Shown here piece by piece: positions 1 through 12,483 of a stretch of 64,000 bases of DNA. The DNA comes from Symbiodinium natans (taxonomy: Eukaryota > Sar > Dinophyceae > Suessiales > Symbiodiniaceae), in NCBI GenBank assembly GCA_905221605.1, contig CAJNDS010000191.1:555501-619500 (forward strand), given 5' to 3'. Made by a program: the position numbers and the translations under genes. The number at the start of each line of letters is the position of its first letter. Position 1 is the first letter of the stretch. The notes under the pieces were generated by a model. It did not search any database, was not told the origin of the DNA, and saw only the letters and a program-made list of their open reading frames with translations.

Positions 1-301
1 CTCGATCCCTTTGTGACAGGCCCAAGCCGACATCCTACACTTGCCGGATGTTCCAGTTGATCGAATCAGCAACCTATGCCCTCAAACCACTATCAGATAA
101 AGTAATATATATATATATATGTATACCTTAAGCTACGTCACACGCTAAAGGGGGCTCTCCGGTACAGTCCTACTGCAATATCTGCTCTGTCACACATGTA
201 GTCCATGCCGTCGAGGCGCAGTCTCTCGGCACCTCCTAATCTATCATTATAAAATAAACAAACAGCGTTTCATAACCCCTGAAAGCCAAACAACACATAC
301 T

Positions 302-408
302 CATATGGAGGTTTCCGATATCAGGGGTACCTTATGGGGGGTCCTTATGATATGGGACTCCTAGTATTATGGGGTCTATTTTCGGGGTCCCTTATTTGCG
401 TGAGCTCC
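302..408. mobile_element. Family B inverted-repeat element
   Basis: Starts GGAGGTTTCCGATATCAGGG, carries GGGTCCTTATGATA and TATTATGGGGTCTATTTTCG, and closes with GGTCCCTTATTTGCGTGAGC. Family B has an outer GGGGGTTTCCGAAA / TTTCGTAAACCCCC inverted pair. Confidence 0.8.
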
Positions 409-570
409 CAGATTTCAATGACCAGCTGTCTGGTCTACATGAGAAGCCGCGGGGGGAGCAGAACTCTCCCGAAGGGAGCCGTGAGTTGAACTGGCATATT
501 TGGCCCCAACCCGAGAAGGCCTCAGGCCTGTTCTGGGTTGCTTTTGTACCAAGGAACTTACATCAAGGCA

Positions 571-630
571 CCCTAAACCCTAAACCCTAAACCCTAAACC
601 CTAAACCCTAAACCCTAAACCCTAAACCCT
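571..630. repeat. CCCTAAA array
   Basis: About eight perfect units. Smaller arrays lie close by at 777-806 and 973-1005. Confidence 0.95.
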
Positions 631-1093
631 TGCGACCCCGGAGCTGAATCCTGACAAGCTGGGAAAGGGGCGAAGCGCGTGCTCGGCACCACGCGACAAT
701 CCGCCCTTTGGAGCGACCCCCTCCCGCAGGCGGAAACACTACCCCAAGCCCCTTTTTTGCATACTGGGCTCCGGACCCCTAAACCCTAAACCCTAAACCC
801 TAAACCCCAGATAGAAGTACTAAAGCATGCAACCCTCCCAGGTAGGCTCCTGTGAGAGGTTGGGCGCTAATGCCTGACCCCAAGAGTTGCACGTCTTCTT
901 GCGCACTCATACATTCGGGGCTGTGTAGGGAGCCCCATGGATGTTTCAGACTCCCTCAACCCGAATCCCTCAACCCTAAATCCTAAACCCCGCACCCTAA
1001 ACCCGAACCTTTCGGGAGTTCGCAGGGTCGCTGGAGGCGGGATAAGGGGAGAAGGATGGCGCGCGGCGTTTACGTGGCTCAAGGCGTCTGGGC

Positions 1094-1207
1094 ACCAAGC
1101 CCAGCAACCGTGATTGTAAAAAGGGCACCCGTTTTTGGCTAGGTTATTTTATAAGGGAACCCATAACCAAAAAAAAGGGCCAAGGATACCACTGGGCTAC
1201 CAAGACA
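1094..1207. mobile_element. Family E inverted-repeat element
   Basis: Right end ACTGGGCTACCAAGACA; left end GCACCAAGCCCAGCAACCGT. Internal AAAAAGGGCACCCGTTTTTG and TTATAAGGGAACCCATAACC match the copy at 26533-26645. Confidence 0.85.
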
Positions 1208-3803
1208 TGTGAATCCGATAGTTGGGAAGTGTCCTACAATCCATAGAGGGTCCAGAAGGGAGCATGCGCATGAACTCAGCTTTTGCAAAGTGGGGGCTTG
1301 TAGGGTTTCGAATGACTTGTCTCTTCGTTTCGCGCCAAGTGCAACTCCGAGAAAACCCACTGGCTCGGTGATACGAAGCATGAAGCTTGCACCACAGGCA
1401 GAAGCTCGAGCACCAACCGACCAGACTTGACTGAAAAATAAGGGGTCTTAGGTGTTCTTCCCCAACATCACAAGCAACCCTAAGCTGGAATAAACGAAAC
1501 AAGCAAGAAGCTCTCTGCGATTGTGGTGTCTTCATGCGGAGGCTTTGGCCAGCATGTGACAAAAACTTGTTGTTTTTTTTTGCTTTCTTAGGGGTTCATC
1601 CTGCGAGCCCCATTCGACGAAATTATTGGAGGTGCCCAGAGACAGCAGCTAGTGGCAGCTAGTGATGCGAGCGTTCTTCGCTGTCTTGCTAAGGTCATCT
1701 CTTGGGCATGTGCATTCTCCTCCCCAAGATCGGGTTTGCGGAGAATGTGGATTATCTGATATACTCCACAGGGTTGGACAAGTTCGCCTCTCATCGTGGT
1801 ACGAATAGCAGTCCTGCGCAATGCACTTTTGTGGACGACCACAGCTCTGGGAGGCTTGTGGGTTCAGGGTTGAGGGTTTGGGGTTTAGGGCGATCAATCA
1901 TTTAGGGAACTCGCCCCCAAAAACACACACTGGTCTACTTGGGCTTATGAACCCGTCGGTTTAGGCGCTGGTTCGAATTCCAGGTGAGTTTAGGGTTTAG
2001 GCACGAGGGACTGGGCATGTAGCCTTAGGCTTCTGAGTGCCAGACGCCTGCTCGCTGACGGAGCATTAAGAAGAACTTCCGAGCTAGAGACATTGAATAA
2101 CTATTCGACTCGAATTTGGGGTAGCTCCCTCCGCAGCCATGGCCTAGTTTTTTGGGGCTCCTACTACAACACGGCCGTATCCAAAAAGGAGCCACCAACT
2201 CCCCGAACAATTTACGCTATGGAGTTCCCACACCCATGGAAATTGAATCATACTGGTAACTTATCCTGGAAACACGACAGCATGCATTTCCAGACGTATA
2301 AACCGATCGACTCTCTCGGTGTTTCCTTGCGCATGCCCAATCGCGAACAGCGTCCCTCGGTGCTCGCAGACCCTGCGGACGTCGGATGCCGTTCAAAACA
2401 TAGCGTGGGTTTCGCGGCAGGTGTGAGATCGCTCTTTTGCTAGGAGTCTCTGCGCCAATTTGCGTCTTGAGTAGGTCGCTCCGTCGCGAATAGAAGGCAA
2501 CGTGCAGGCAACATGGCAAGGATGCACTCTTTCTTTCGTGTGGTCTCAGGGCTATGCAGTCTGATGGCAGGTCCGCCTTGATAGGGTTTTAGGGGGCCAG
2601 GCAGTCTGATGATGTCTGTTCTAGGGAATCTGCATCTCGCGATGTCCCAATGTTCGCCTCGGTCCCACGTGCGCCACACACGTGCTCCCGTGAAGTGCAG
2701 AACTGTCGCTGCTTTTGCCCTCTTGGACGAAAGAGAGAGAGCGAGAGAGAGACCGCTGTCTCCACAACCAGCGGGCCCGCGCAGATCGCACGGGGCCTTG
2801 CCCCCACAGGCCTTTTGAAAGAAGGGAGGAAGGAAGCAAGGAAGGAAGGAAGGAAGAGAAAGAGCCCACTTGAAATCTGGCCTGCCTTCATATGTATTGA
2901 TGTATTGCTTTCTGCTTTGTTCTTTCTGGCTTCTCTTGAGGATTCTCATTGGAGCGCTTCTGAAATGGTCTTACACTGTTGGGCCTACGCCGGCATAACA
3001 GGGACTCCTAGGGTGACTTAATGTCGGCCTGCACCAGGTTGTGGCTGGTATGGCAACTGAGCCGCCGCGGGGCGCTGTATCCACGGGCCTCGGAGAGAAA
3101 GCCATCTCACGCCTCGACCTGCATCTAGTGTAGATTATTTCTGGCAATCTGCGAAAATTCGGGGTCGACAAAACACCCCAAACGACAAGTACATTCTACC
3201 AACACGTCGTGCACATGACACAAGCATGTTGCGGTCCGGGGCAAGGTCGCCGACTCCCTCAAGACCACCTTTGTGCATCTAAGCCATACAGCCACTTGTC
3301 TATTCGGGACTCCTTGTCACCGGGCTGTTGCCAAGAGCCCCTAAACCCTAAACCCTAAACCCTAGTAAATCTCAGGCTTCAACCCTGAGAAGAGCTTAAG
3401 GGTCGGAGTGAAGATGGAGCTAAGCCATGGAACTCTCGCAAAAGCCTCGAGGTCAACCTTTCAGGGTTTTCTTTGCCACCCGACTAGCAAAAGTTTAGGG
3501 TTTAGGGGCCTAACCCCTGAACCTGAACCCTAAACCCTAAACCCACCGTGAGGTTCTGCCCAAACCATAAACCCTCTCCAACCATGGTGCGCGCAGCGGT
3601 CGAGGCCAGGCCAGGCTCTGCATACTCACCCCAGCCGGCCTGCCGCGCTTACGGGTGCACTTTAGGGTGAGGTTCAGTTTAGGTTGTAGCGTTTAGGGTT
3701 TATGGGGAAAACCCTGAAACCCTAAACCACAAGCCCAAACAGGCAAGGATGATAGCTTTTTAGGGGGGCGTGGTCGAGGGGTGGCCCTGAGATTTGGGAA
3801 CTA

Positions 3804-3855
3804 CCCTAAACCCTAAACCCTAAACCCTAAACCCTAAACCCTAAACCCTAAACCC
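3804..3855. repeat. CCCTAAA array
   Basis: Seven perfect units, part of a zone (3340-4010) with many short arrays in both orientations. Confidence 0.95.
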
Positions 3856-4536
3856 AGGACTTCAGGGAGTTGAAGGCTTTGAGCTGGCTACGACACGCTG
3901 CAACGATGCTAACTGGCCCAGTCCTCAGATTTCAACAACAAACACAAGGGTTTAGGGTTTAGGTTTTGGGGCTTAGGGATTGGGGTTTAGGCTTTAGGGG
4001 TACCCCAAAAATATTGGGTGCCGTATTATGATAGGGATCTAAAAAGGGTCCATAATTTTGACAACCGCCCAGTGGATATGACATAGAATACAGAACAAAG
4101 AAAGGCTAGAACAGTCTCATGTAATTCTGGCTATGATTCAGTACAAGACACCTGCCAGTGATTTAGACTTACCGTTTGCCTTTTCACCCAAAGCCTAAAC
4201 TGTTTAGGGAACTACTAAGCTTAGTTGTCCAGTAACCTGGGAGAATTGAAGGTTAACCTTTGGGACTATAAGGGGATTATACTACCCCAAAAAGGTTAAA
4301 GGTTACCCACTTTACTACTAGGACAGGGTTTAGGGTTTACAGGGCTTGAACACAGGGCATGAGATCATCTAAGAATCTAGCGTAGGTTGAAGGCTTTGTT
4401 TTCAGGGTTCCACGGTTTCGTTGCTATGATAAACACCGAGTTCTTAAACCCCGTCGAGTAGACCCTGATCCCTGAGCGAAACCCCACTATGCCCTAACCC
4501 GAACGATACCCTAAACCTACCCTACCTATGCCCTAG

Positions 4537-4641
4537 CATGGATTCGAGGTCGCCAAAGGACTGCATTATCACAAGGGTGGGCCCACATTTCTGTTGGTAA
4601 GTCTTGAAGAAGAGAACCCAGAAAGAGAACTGCTGGACTTT
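4537..4641 (-). CDS. Candidate exon, membrane helix
   Basis: After TTCCCAG the frame reads KVQQFSFWVLFFKTYQQKCG then PTLVIMQSFGDLESML. It looks like the edge of a membrane helix with a cytosolic loop. A GC donor follows. The family is not recognised. Confidence 0.4.
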
Positions 4642-5235
4642 CTGGGAAATTGGAGTTGGGTTTAGGGTTTGGGATTCTTGGCTTAGGGTAGGTCTGAGGG
4701 CATAGATCCTGAAATTCATCCGCGTGGCTGTATGCATTGGGCTGTCACTTGCTCTGGAGGTAGCTACCTCCGGCGACAAGGGCATCGGTATGCAATTAGG
4801 CCTCCTACAGCTTCAAGGCTCGATTCTCAAGGACGGCGCTCGTGGCTCCCGGCCTAGTATTTCCATAAGTGAAAAGAACTATACAGGTGGGACACAGGGG
4901 GTTGGGGTCTCTATAGGGTTAAGCCCTCACGCAACAGGAGTGGTCTCTTCACCTTCAGCACCGTGCCCTGGAACGACACAAGCTTACAAAACCTTGATGC
5001 CCCCTAAACCCAACCCTCGAGCTCGCAACGCGCACGTCTCCTGCCTGCCAAGGTGCGTTTGGAGCACCTTTGCGACCACCTTTGGCTCCTTTCCGCCCAC
5101 CTTTGCGAAGAACAAGGAGCCCTTCGGGTTTAGGGTTTAGGGTTTAGGCTTCAGGGTTTAGGGTTTAGGGATCCCAAAGATCCCCGCAGCTCCCGAACTT
5201 GAGGGGGTGGCCCTGCAGTTGGCCACTTCTCCACA

Positions 5236-5310
5236 AATTTGGTCCCTTTTGGGGGGTCCTATGGTCCTATGGGTATCCAGAAAGGGACCTTCATGTTGAG
5301 AACAACCCAG
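5236..5310. mobile_element. Family B-related fragment
   Basis: GGTCCCTTTTGGGGGGTCCT to AGGGACCTTCATGTTGAGAA; inverted GGTCCCTTTT / AAAGGGACC ends. Confidence 0.6.
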
Positions 5311-5816
5311 TTGGGGGCTGCAGGGCGGCGCGGCCTTCAGTTTTCAGGGTGTCAAGGCTTCGGTTCGCAGGCTGTGGGGGGGGGCTTGTTCTCTGGAGGC
5401 CCTTAAGAAAGAGTTTGTGGAGGTTGCAAATTTCAGCAATGCCATCTTGCCTAAGTACAGCAATATGGCGGGTTGTCCTCCCTTGCCAAACTCAACAAGC
5501 AAGGAACAGCGTAGTCAACCTGAGCAAAGAAGAAGACACTCGCACGACCACTCCAGAATCTGTCAGGTCAGACAGGCCAGGTGACCATCTAAAGACATGC
5601 TCAACCCAAGATGGTGCGATTCGACCTAAACAGAGGCCTCTCCAAACCGTTCCCCCCCCCCCCCCTCCCCTTGCGCTTTTTCACCATGCACTATCCTTTC
5701 ACGTCTCGAACAGCTTCGGCGCTTCGGGGAGTAGCTTTGACCTCGGGCGAACAGCAAGGACGACGGCTTCGGGCTTTCAGCGTTCATGCCTTGAAGCCTC
5801 GCTCTATCTAGAACAA

Positions 5817-5925
5817 AAATATATATATATATATATATATATGCATATACATACATACAGACATTTCCATATATATATATATATATACATACGCGTATAT
5901 ATATATATATATGTATTTGTGTTTA
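5817..5925. repeat. AT microsatellites
   Basis: Runs of TA with ACATACATAC interruptions. Similar AT tracts lie at 106-122, 9290-9354, 17025-17044, 18070-18140, 23405-23482, 28598-28645 and 42017-42110. Translations of these (Tyr-Ile repeats) are artefacts. Confidence 0.95.
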
Positions 5926-6734
5926 TTTTAAATCCGAGCACCTGCTTAATTAACACCCCACATTTAAAGATTTTTTTCATCGAGAAGCCCGCCGGAAGGC
6001 TACTTTCCATTACGGGGGTTTTCGTATGGGCAAATACAACCACATTTAAAGACATTTTTCTCGGGAGGGGGGGGGGTTAAAAATCTGTCGGCTTTCGTGT
6101 TTTTCTTTGTGAGCTGCAGTTTGCTGCGGTGAAGCTACACATCTTTAAGGTAAAAGCTTTAAAGAAGCCCAAGCTTTGTTTTTCTAGAAGCCGAGGCCCT
6201 TCAGAAAGCTAGGATTTCTTGTGTGATTGCTTGCTGGAGGAGAGAAGTTTTCATTCTTTCCTGAGCTAGCCCTTATGCGCTCTGCTCGGCAAAGACAGCA
6301 TCATATTTATAAAAGGGACCACAATTATGGGAGGCCCTGGGGGCGAGCCCTATTGTTTTCAATACATTCCTATTGCTTTTAATCGAGAATCAATACATTG
6401 CCATGGTCTTACTATTGCGGCGCCCTGCCTTTCTTACTGCGGTGGGGGAACCCAACTAAACAGGTGCTCGGATTAGATGTATACTGATGCATTTATTCCT
6501 TGTAGGATAAAGTAAAGATCAGAGACGGGCCTTTAAACTTTACGGGGCGAAGTAGCCACTGCTGGGTTCCATGGTGGAAAAGCAATTTTTGCGTGTGGGA
6601 ACGTAGCAGGTAGTTGCAGGCCTTGAGCTCAAGGAGACAGGACATGGATTTTGCCACTTTTAGGGTTTAGGGTTGGTTTGGGTTTAGGGTCCATTTAGGG
6701 TTTAGGGTTTAGGGCTGGTTAGGGTTTGAGGGTG

Positions 6735-6872
6735 CCTGATGCTGCAAGCACCTTGAGGCAGAAGTTGAGTTGAGAGGCCGAAGCCCAGCCAGGCAGCAGC
6801 ATGACCTGCACCGGCTGTTGCAGTAGATCTCCCTGTGCCACGCACCGTACGTTGAATGGCATTCTATTCCCG
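6735..6872 (-). CDS. Candidate exon, minus strand
   Basis: After CTTGCAG the frame reads MPFNVRCVAQGDLLQQPVQV then MLLPGWASASQLNFCLKVLA. It ends in a telomeric array. A second minus frame is open too, but with less natural composition. Confidence 0.35.
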
Positions 6873-8019
6873 CTGCAAGATAAAGCAGCTTCAACGTGTC
6901 AATGAGCCTTCTAGCTTCTCACCAAAAAAAACAAGCAGCTTCTGTAAACAAGAACTGAGTGTGCGAACCCCGTGGCCCGTCAATTTTTCAACTAACATCC
7001 GAAAGCCTCAGCCTCAACGCCAAATTGATGCGTGCTGTTGCTGAGGAATAACACGAAATTTCTAACGTTGCCAAAGCATTGAAAATAGATGATATCCACC
7101 CTCCTTTCAGCGAGGCTGAGACGTTAGGGCTACTGTAGGGGTAGCTAGAGTTCTTGATGCCTCGTCTCGCTCCCCCTCCCTCAACGCATCTTCCCCCACT
7201 CTTCAGAGCATCATAAAACAGAACGAGGAGTAAAACACAGAACCCAGACGGACAATGCCTGTTGCGATTCATGCAAGCTTGCTACAACTTGAAATTCCCG
7301 CCAAACGGCCTGTCCATGCCTCCTACAGATATTCTGGCACTCGGGCTTCGCTGAATACAGCACGCAGCGAGGTTCTAGGTTGTGCGCACCTCACTTATGT
7401 GAATTGACCTCGCGTTTGCGTGAAGCTTTGCGCCGTGTAAGCCCGGTCAAACTTCACTTTGCGCTTTTCACGCGGGCTTATGAGCCACCCCACAGGCACG
7501 GACGACGAGGCCCTTGCAACCAGGCTCCCTAAACCCTAAACCCTAAACCCTAAACCAGGTCTTGTCGAGGAAGACTTCCGGGTGGAGGAAAGGAGCCAAG
7601 TCAAGAGGCAAGGCACAAGGAAACCGTCCCCCCAAGCGTATCCCTCACTGTCTCTCGTGCTCGCTCGTGTCCCTAAACACCCCATCCTCAGAAAATCGAA
7701 CAAGCACGCCTGGTTTAGGGTTTCGACTCTTCGTACATCTCTCGATTTATGCGATTCTTATCGGCTGCCCTTTCAAGGATTAGGGTTTAGGGGGTTTAAA
7801 GTCGCCTGGCCAGGAGGCGCTCCGGGAATCTTGCTCACCTTCCCGCAGGTGGTCACGTGCACCTCGACCTGCCAGCTCCATGAGGTTGAGGCAAGACTAT
7901 AGTTCATGGTTGGGATAGCATTCAAAATTTAAGTCTCTATTCCTTATTGGGTTTAAGTAGCCTTAAATATGTAAAATGTTGCCCCACTATGACAAAGATG
8001 AGGGCAGGGTGTAACGTGG

Positions 8020-8230
8020 TCTTGTTATCTTTCGCTTCTTCAGTCCTTTTCTTTTCCTTTTCTTTTGAGAGGGCTTGAGGGGAGAACTCCCTCACGCACT
8101 GGGCGCACTCTTCTTTGCGGGCCTGCAAGTTCTCTGCCAACTGCTGGAAGATGCTTTCAGCTACCTTACACCAGACCTCCGCTCTCTGTTCCTTCTTGAA
8201 GCCCGGTGGCGGAGGTTTCAACCTTGGACT
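8020..8230 (-). CDS. Candidate exon, charged helical segment
   Basis: Within a 143-codon minus frame (8368-7937) the segment KKEQRAEVWCKVAESIFQQL then AENLQARKEECAQCVREF looks coding. The upstream part of the same frame is a translation of degenerate telomeric sequence and should be discounted. Confidence 0.4.
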
Positions 8231-8587
8231 TGGAGTAGAAGGCCTGAGTTCGGGTTTGGGGGGGTTTGGGGCTTTCGGGCTTGGCGCTTTAGGGCTTGAG
8301 GGTGTTCGTATTCGGGGTTGCCAGGGACGTGTTTCGGGTAGACCCAGAGAATCGGGTCGCCTCTCCAATGCTGGTGTCGAAAGGAACCCTCAGACCCATG
8401 AACCTCAAGCCCTTAAGCCTCTGCATCCAAGCCTCACACCCTACACTGCCTACACCCTAAATAGCTGTGTAGCGTTTCTGGGGTTTATAGGTCGAATAAG
8501 CCCTGAACCCCCAAAGTCACAAGCCCAAAGCCAAACCTGGAGCTGCGAGTCGAGCTTGGGGCCCGGAAAATCATGTGGCACAAGTAG

Positions 8588-8664
8588 GGTTAGGGTTTAG
8601 GGTTTAGGGTTTAGGGTTTAGGGTTTAGGGTTTAGGGTTTAGGGTTTAGGGTTTAGGGTTTAGG
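8588..8664. repeat. TTTAGGG array
   Basis: Eleven perfect units in an otherwise unremarkable stretch. Confidence 0.95.
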
Positions 8665-9003
8665 ATTACTAGACCAGTTTTACGCCGTTTTACACCTTTG
8701 CAAGAAAAATGAGGAAGACTTCCTACCGTCTGCAGGAACCGTTCAAACCCGACCTCTAACTTTTGGACTTGGGTCCCTGTATTTTTGGGAGGTTGCGTTC
8801 ATCAAAGGGCGGGGCCTTATATGTAGGGTGCCTTTTATAACCCTTTTGAATGCGGTCTTGGGGGGGTCGGCTCGGGAACGTCACATAGAACATGTCCCTA
8901 CACCATGCCCCTCAACCCTAAACCCTAAACCTTGTAAACCCTAAACCCGGTAAATCTGAGAGGGCCACATTAGTTTAGGTCTACACCGCAAACCCTGCAT
9001 GGT

Positions 9004-9108
9004 CCCCCTGGTTCCTAGTAGGGACTGAGGGAATAAGGGCCCAAAATGTACCCTTTAAGGGAGTATATAGGTACCGCATTCCTCATTCCCTACTAAGAAC
9101 CAGCTAGT
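9004..9108. mobile_element. Family H inverted-repeat element
   Basis: CTGGTTCCTAGTAGGGACTG and TTCCCTACTAAGAACCAGCT are inverse ends. The inner AAGGGAGTATATAGGTACCG pairs with a GTACCC-type motif. Confidence 0.85.
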
Positions 9109-10307
9109 GGTTTAGAGTGCATTGCCAAGAGTCACACAGCGATGCGGCCTTCCTCAGTTTTCAAGACCGGGGCTCTTTCTACTACAGGGTTTTAGGGTTT
9201 GGGGCTGCTCCCGCACTGTTCTCGAAACTGGGAGGCTTCAACAATGAGCATCCCCCCCCCACAAAAAAAAACATAATCAACATGCTTCATATATATATAT
9301 GTATATACATGCATATACATGTACATATGCATATACATAAATATATATATATATACCCACACACACACACACACACTATTTTCAAGAAGTCGAACTACAT
9401 ATGGCCTGGGCAAAAGATGTCCCCCCCCCCCCCCCCAGATTTCGTACATGGGCTTCTCCTTCGGTCCAAAGGCCTAAAAGGCACTTATAGGCTTCTAAAT
9501 GGGTTTAGGGTTTAGGGTTTAGGGTTTAGGGCTTAGCCTTTGCAAGCTGACCTGCCTGCTGAAACTCAGAACGGACAGCTTTATTCGCTCACAGCTCGGA
9601 GGAATCAAGTGAGGTTTACTGTTTAGGGTTCAGGGCTTACCTGCGAACACCTGATCCGCAGCCTGTGCCTTTTGCAAGATATGAGGCCTCGCAGTATAAG
9701 CGGAATGCACCAACAAAAACCATCATAAGGGAACCTACCATTGGCTAGCACTCCGACCCCAGCCCAAGACATACAACAAGGTGCAACTTCTTGGGCGACT
9801 GCAATCAAATCCCAGCCCAGAAGGAGTGATGGGGTTGGTTCATCGTGCAGAGGCGTATGTTTGCATGTTTCTAATGTGCTTGAACCTCTAAACCCTGAAC
9901 CCTGCACCCTAAACCCTGAACCCTGTTGAACCACCTAAGTCCCAAGACTTAGCCTCCGCGGGCCCAAGCCCTTTGGTAGCCGGGTGTCGAAATCACATCC
10001 TTCGGAGGACGTCCCTGCGAGTGATCAACTCAGGACGTTGTTTTCTCGCATGTTCCAATGTTGCATCTGCACACACACACACAGCAAATACATTTTATAC
10101 AACAATGGCGGAGGTGTTTTTTCCTAGCTTTGGCTGTGGCTCGTTTTCCTTGCTAACGTTGGCTCCCCCCTTCCTGGCATACTATGAAATGCAGCATTTC
10201 TGCATGTTCCAGGGCTCCAGAAGCTGCTAACAAATGCTGTAAAATCCAGCATTTGTTTTTGGTTCCCAAGACTCCAAATGCTGTGGATTACATCCGGTGT
10301 GAAGCTT

Positions 10308-10568
10308 CGGGGGGGGGGGGGTTCTGTGAAGCCACCTTGCATCGTAGAGAAGCGGAGGGGTTGCTCGTATGATGGGGTTTGGAAACAGGGGCCATTGACG
10401 ACAGCAAGCTGCATAGCTTCTTGCATAGCTTACAAGATTTGGGGGGGTTGGGGGAGGGGGGGGGGGGTGCCGCAGCCCCCCCCCCCCACCCATTTGCAAT
10501 CACAAATCCTCGCTGACGGCCCTTGACGACACGACCTGCTACGAGCGGGGGTCCCCCCCCATTTGCAA
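10308..10568. repeat. Cluster of G and C homopolymers in a triplicated motif
   Basis: G runs at 10309-10321 and 10441-10466 face C runs at 10476-10489 and 10552-10560. GGCCATTGACGACA, GGCCCTTGACGACACGAC and GGGCCATTGATGGCACGAC recur near 10390, 10518 and 10602. Confidence 0.8.
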
Positions 10569-10779
10569 ACACCATGCTCGTCTGATACGTTTGGAAAGAT
10601 GACGGGCCATTGATGGCACGACATTCTAGTGAAGCAAGTGGGCATAGTTCGCTGTCGGCCGTCGGCCGTCGGCCGTCGTCTTGGTCGTCTTTGTCGTCCT
10701 TGTTTGTTTCTTGTCTTGTTATGTTTGCTATTGGTGTTCCTGTTCATGTTGGTGTTCTTTTTGCTCCTGTGTATTGATC

Positions 10780-10935
10780 GTGGACCAGGGGACCGTGGGG
10801 CCGTAGGACTAGAGGACACAGGGGATCAAAGGGGACCAAAGCGCAGGGGACGGACCAAAGCACCAGCGACCAGAGGACCACAGGACCAGGGACCAGAGGA
10901 CCACAGGACCAGGGGGACCGGAGGACCAGGGCCAT
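10780..10935. repeat. Degenerate minisatellite
   Basis: Variants of GGACCAGAGGACCACAGGAC repeat for about 150 bp. Upstream, 10650-10720 has GTCGGCC and GTCGTC repeats. Confidence 0.85.
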
Positions 10936-12297
10936 CATCGTAAATGTGGATGCATCGACTAACCACGGCGACACATTACGCTTGCGCCTGGCCTGGGCAG
11001 AAACCGCTCGGATCACGACATGGGAGCCCGGGACGTGGGCAGCATGCATCCACACCTGGCAGGAGTGAAAGCTTGGGACCTTCATGCCCTTGAAACGATG
11101 ATTGCAAACAGGCTCTTCAAGCCTCGTCGTCTCTTCCATGCTCCAGTGACAGGCGGTCGTTGTCTGCAGCACTCTTGCCGATTAGCACCTCTAAGGTCAG
11201 ATTGAACGACTTCAACAAGGCTTAGATAGTTGCCTTTTTTTGTGGGGCGTGGGGGAGGGGGGGGGTGCTGTAGTTCTTCTCTTCGGGGTGCACTATGCTC
11301 CCCCAAAGGAAACTCATCTGTTTGGATCAAGGGACTTGTCCGTGTTCCAGGGGGCTTTCAGGATGTTCCTGGGCTGCCGGGGCAGGGGGGCAGGTGCAGC
11401 GCATGCAGTTCTTGACCCTCAGCCTCTTCACCTTCCCATGAAAACCTACAGGTCAAGACAGTCGGCTTCAGGGGGAACCTAGAACCAAAACGGTCGAGAC
11501 GTGCGCGAGGGTCCCTGTCAGCAGTCAAGACGGACGATCGACTTCTCGCATCCCTTTGCCAGCACACCCGATGCCTTCTGCGGGAGAGAGTTGGGACTTT
11601 GCGCTCATGATTCTCAACAACCTCCCGGAAAATGATGCGGCTGAACCAGCTGAACCCATGAGAACCTGTAAGGCTCAATCCTGAAGTTCACCACTGCCTG
11701 CCACTGGCTGTCATCCTGGCCGGAGACCAGCACCGAGCGGCAACCTACGCGAAGGCCCGCAAGGTAAGCAGGGTTTAGGGTTTAGGGTTTAGGGTTTAGG
11801 GCTTCGATCTTTCGTGCACCGATTCGCCTTCACCTATGGAGGTTCAGGGTAAGAACAAGGTGGTCTGTGCGGTGGGAAGTGGGAACGCTCGCACTGCTAG
11901 CTTAACAAAACACAGGGTTGGGGGGTTGTGTAGGGGTTGATCTTTCTCATGGGCCTCTAGAACGTCTACGTGTTGCTTGTGGCATTCCAAAACCCCAAAC
12001 CCCAAACCCTAAACCCACAATTGCGTGACATCGCCAAAGCGTTTCGGACCTGTGGTGCCGGCTTTTCCTGACTCTGCAGGCGTGCGGCAGGCCGGCTATA
12101 GCATGTATGTATCTAATATGCACACGTGTGTAAAACTTATACGTGTACATACGTATGTATATATGCCTGTACTAAAAAGCCGTAATTATGTGAGTCATTT
12201 TGCTTACACATTTGCGTGATTTCAGGAGAGTGATATTCATCAGGCATGGCTTTTCTCATCTGAACAGTTTGTACGATGGGCATGACTTTCTGAGCCC

Positions 12298-12393
12298 CTA
12301 CCAGGATGGGCTATTGGACCCTAGAACCCCTTAAAAGGCCCTTTACGCGGGTGATGATGGGGATTAGAAGGCCTAATACCCATCCTGGTAAGC
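12298..12393. mobile_element. Family D inverted-repeat element
   Basis: ACCAGGATGGGCTATTGGAC at the left and TAATACCCATCCTGGTA at the right, with CCCTTAAAAGGCCC in the core. It begins 7 bp from the donor of the candidate exon at 12483-12400. Confidence 0.85.
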
Positions 12394-12399
12394 CTGGAC

Positions 12400-12483
12400 C
12401 TGCACGGAACCACCCCCGTCGCCTTTAGGCGCTGGGGCCGCCTTTTGCTTCGGACTTGTCTTCGGTGGAACTTCGCCAAAGCC
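12400..12483 (-). CDS. Candidate exon, Pro/Lys-rich linker
   Basis: It is exactly 28 codons between GCCAG|G and CAG|GTCCAG, reading GFGEVPPKTSPKQKAAPAPK then GDGGGSVQ. A flexible linker in a larger protein is likely. The downstream intron begins with a family D element. Confidence 0.45.

Larger units (their letters stand above)
1..4536. other. No gene assigned
   Basis: Holds elements of families B and E, many short telomeric arrays (571-630, 777-806, 3339-3365, 3490-3545, 3800-3855, 3948-4000) and a CT-rich tract at 2725-2870. Weak coding-like pieces: plus 3040-3132 (MATEPPRGAVSTGLGEKAIS) and minus 1588-1842. None has fixed splice sites. Confidence 0.5.
4642..8019. other. Mostly non-coding, one candidate exon listed separately
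   Basis: Contains the AT microsatellite, a B-related fragment, arrays at 5128-5170, 6660-6715 and 7530-7553, and a direct repeat ACCACATTTAAAGA at 5960 and 6040. Weak plus-strand piece at 5390-5475 (LKKEFVEVANFSNAILPKYS). Otherwise nothing is supported. Confidence 0.5.
8231..12399. other. No gene assigned
   Basis: Contains a long TTTAGGG array, family H, microsatellites, the G/C cluster and the minisatellite. Plus-strand pieces at 10943-11070 (NHGDTLRLRLAWAETARITT), 11020-11200 and 11655-11762 (LPLAVILAGDQHRAATYAKA, ending AAG|GTAAGC) look like a frame-shifted coding relic. Confidence 0.4.

Noticed and set aside
571-630. A chromosome end, from the telomeric repeats
   Set aside because: Arrays are short, occur in both orientations and lie inside introns of assembled gene models, so they are internal.
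1905-1990. tRNA-like T arm (GGTTCGAATTCC)
   Set aside because: Only the T arm and a weak anticodon-like stem are present; the acceptor stem does not pair. Similar isolated T-arm-like strings near 23645 and 41600 were also dropped.
5199-6080. 293-codon plus ORF, the longest in the window
   Set aside because: It runs through a C homopolymer and an AT microsatellite (Tyr-Ile repeats) and ends in a G run; only a small part near 5390-5475 looks coding.
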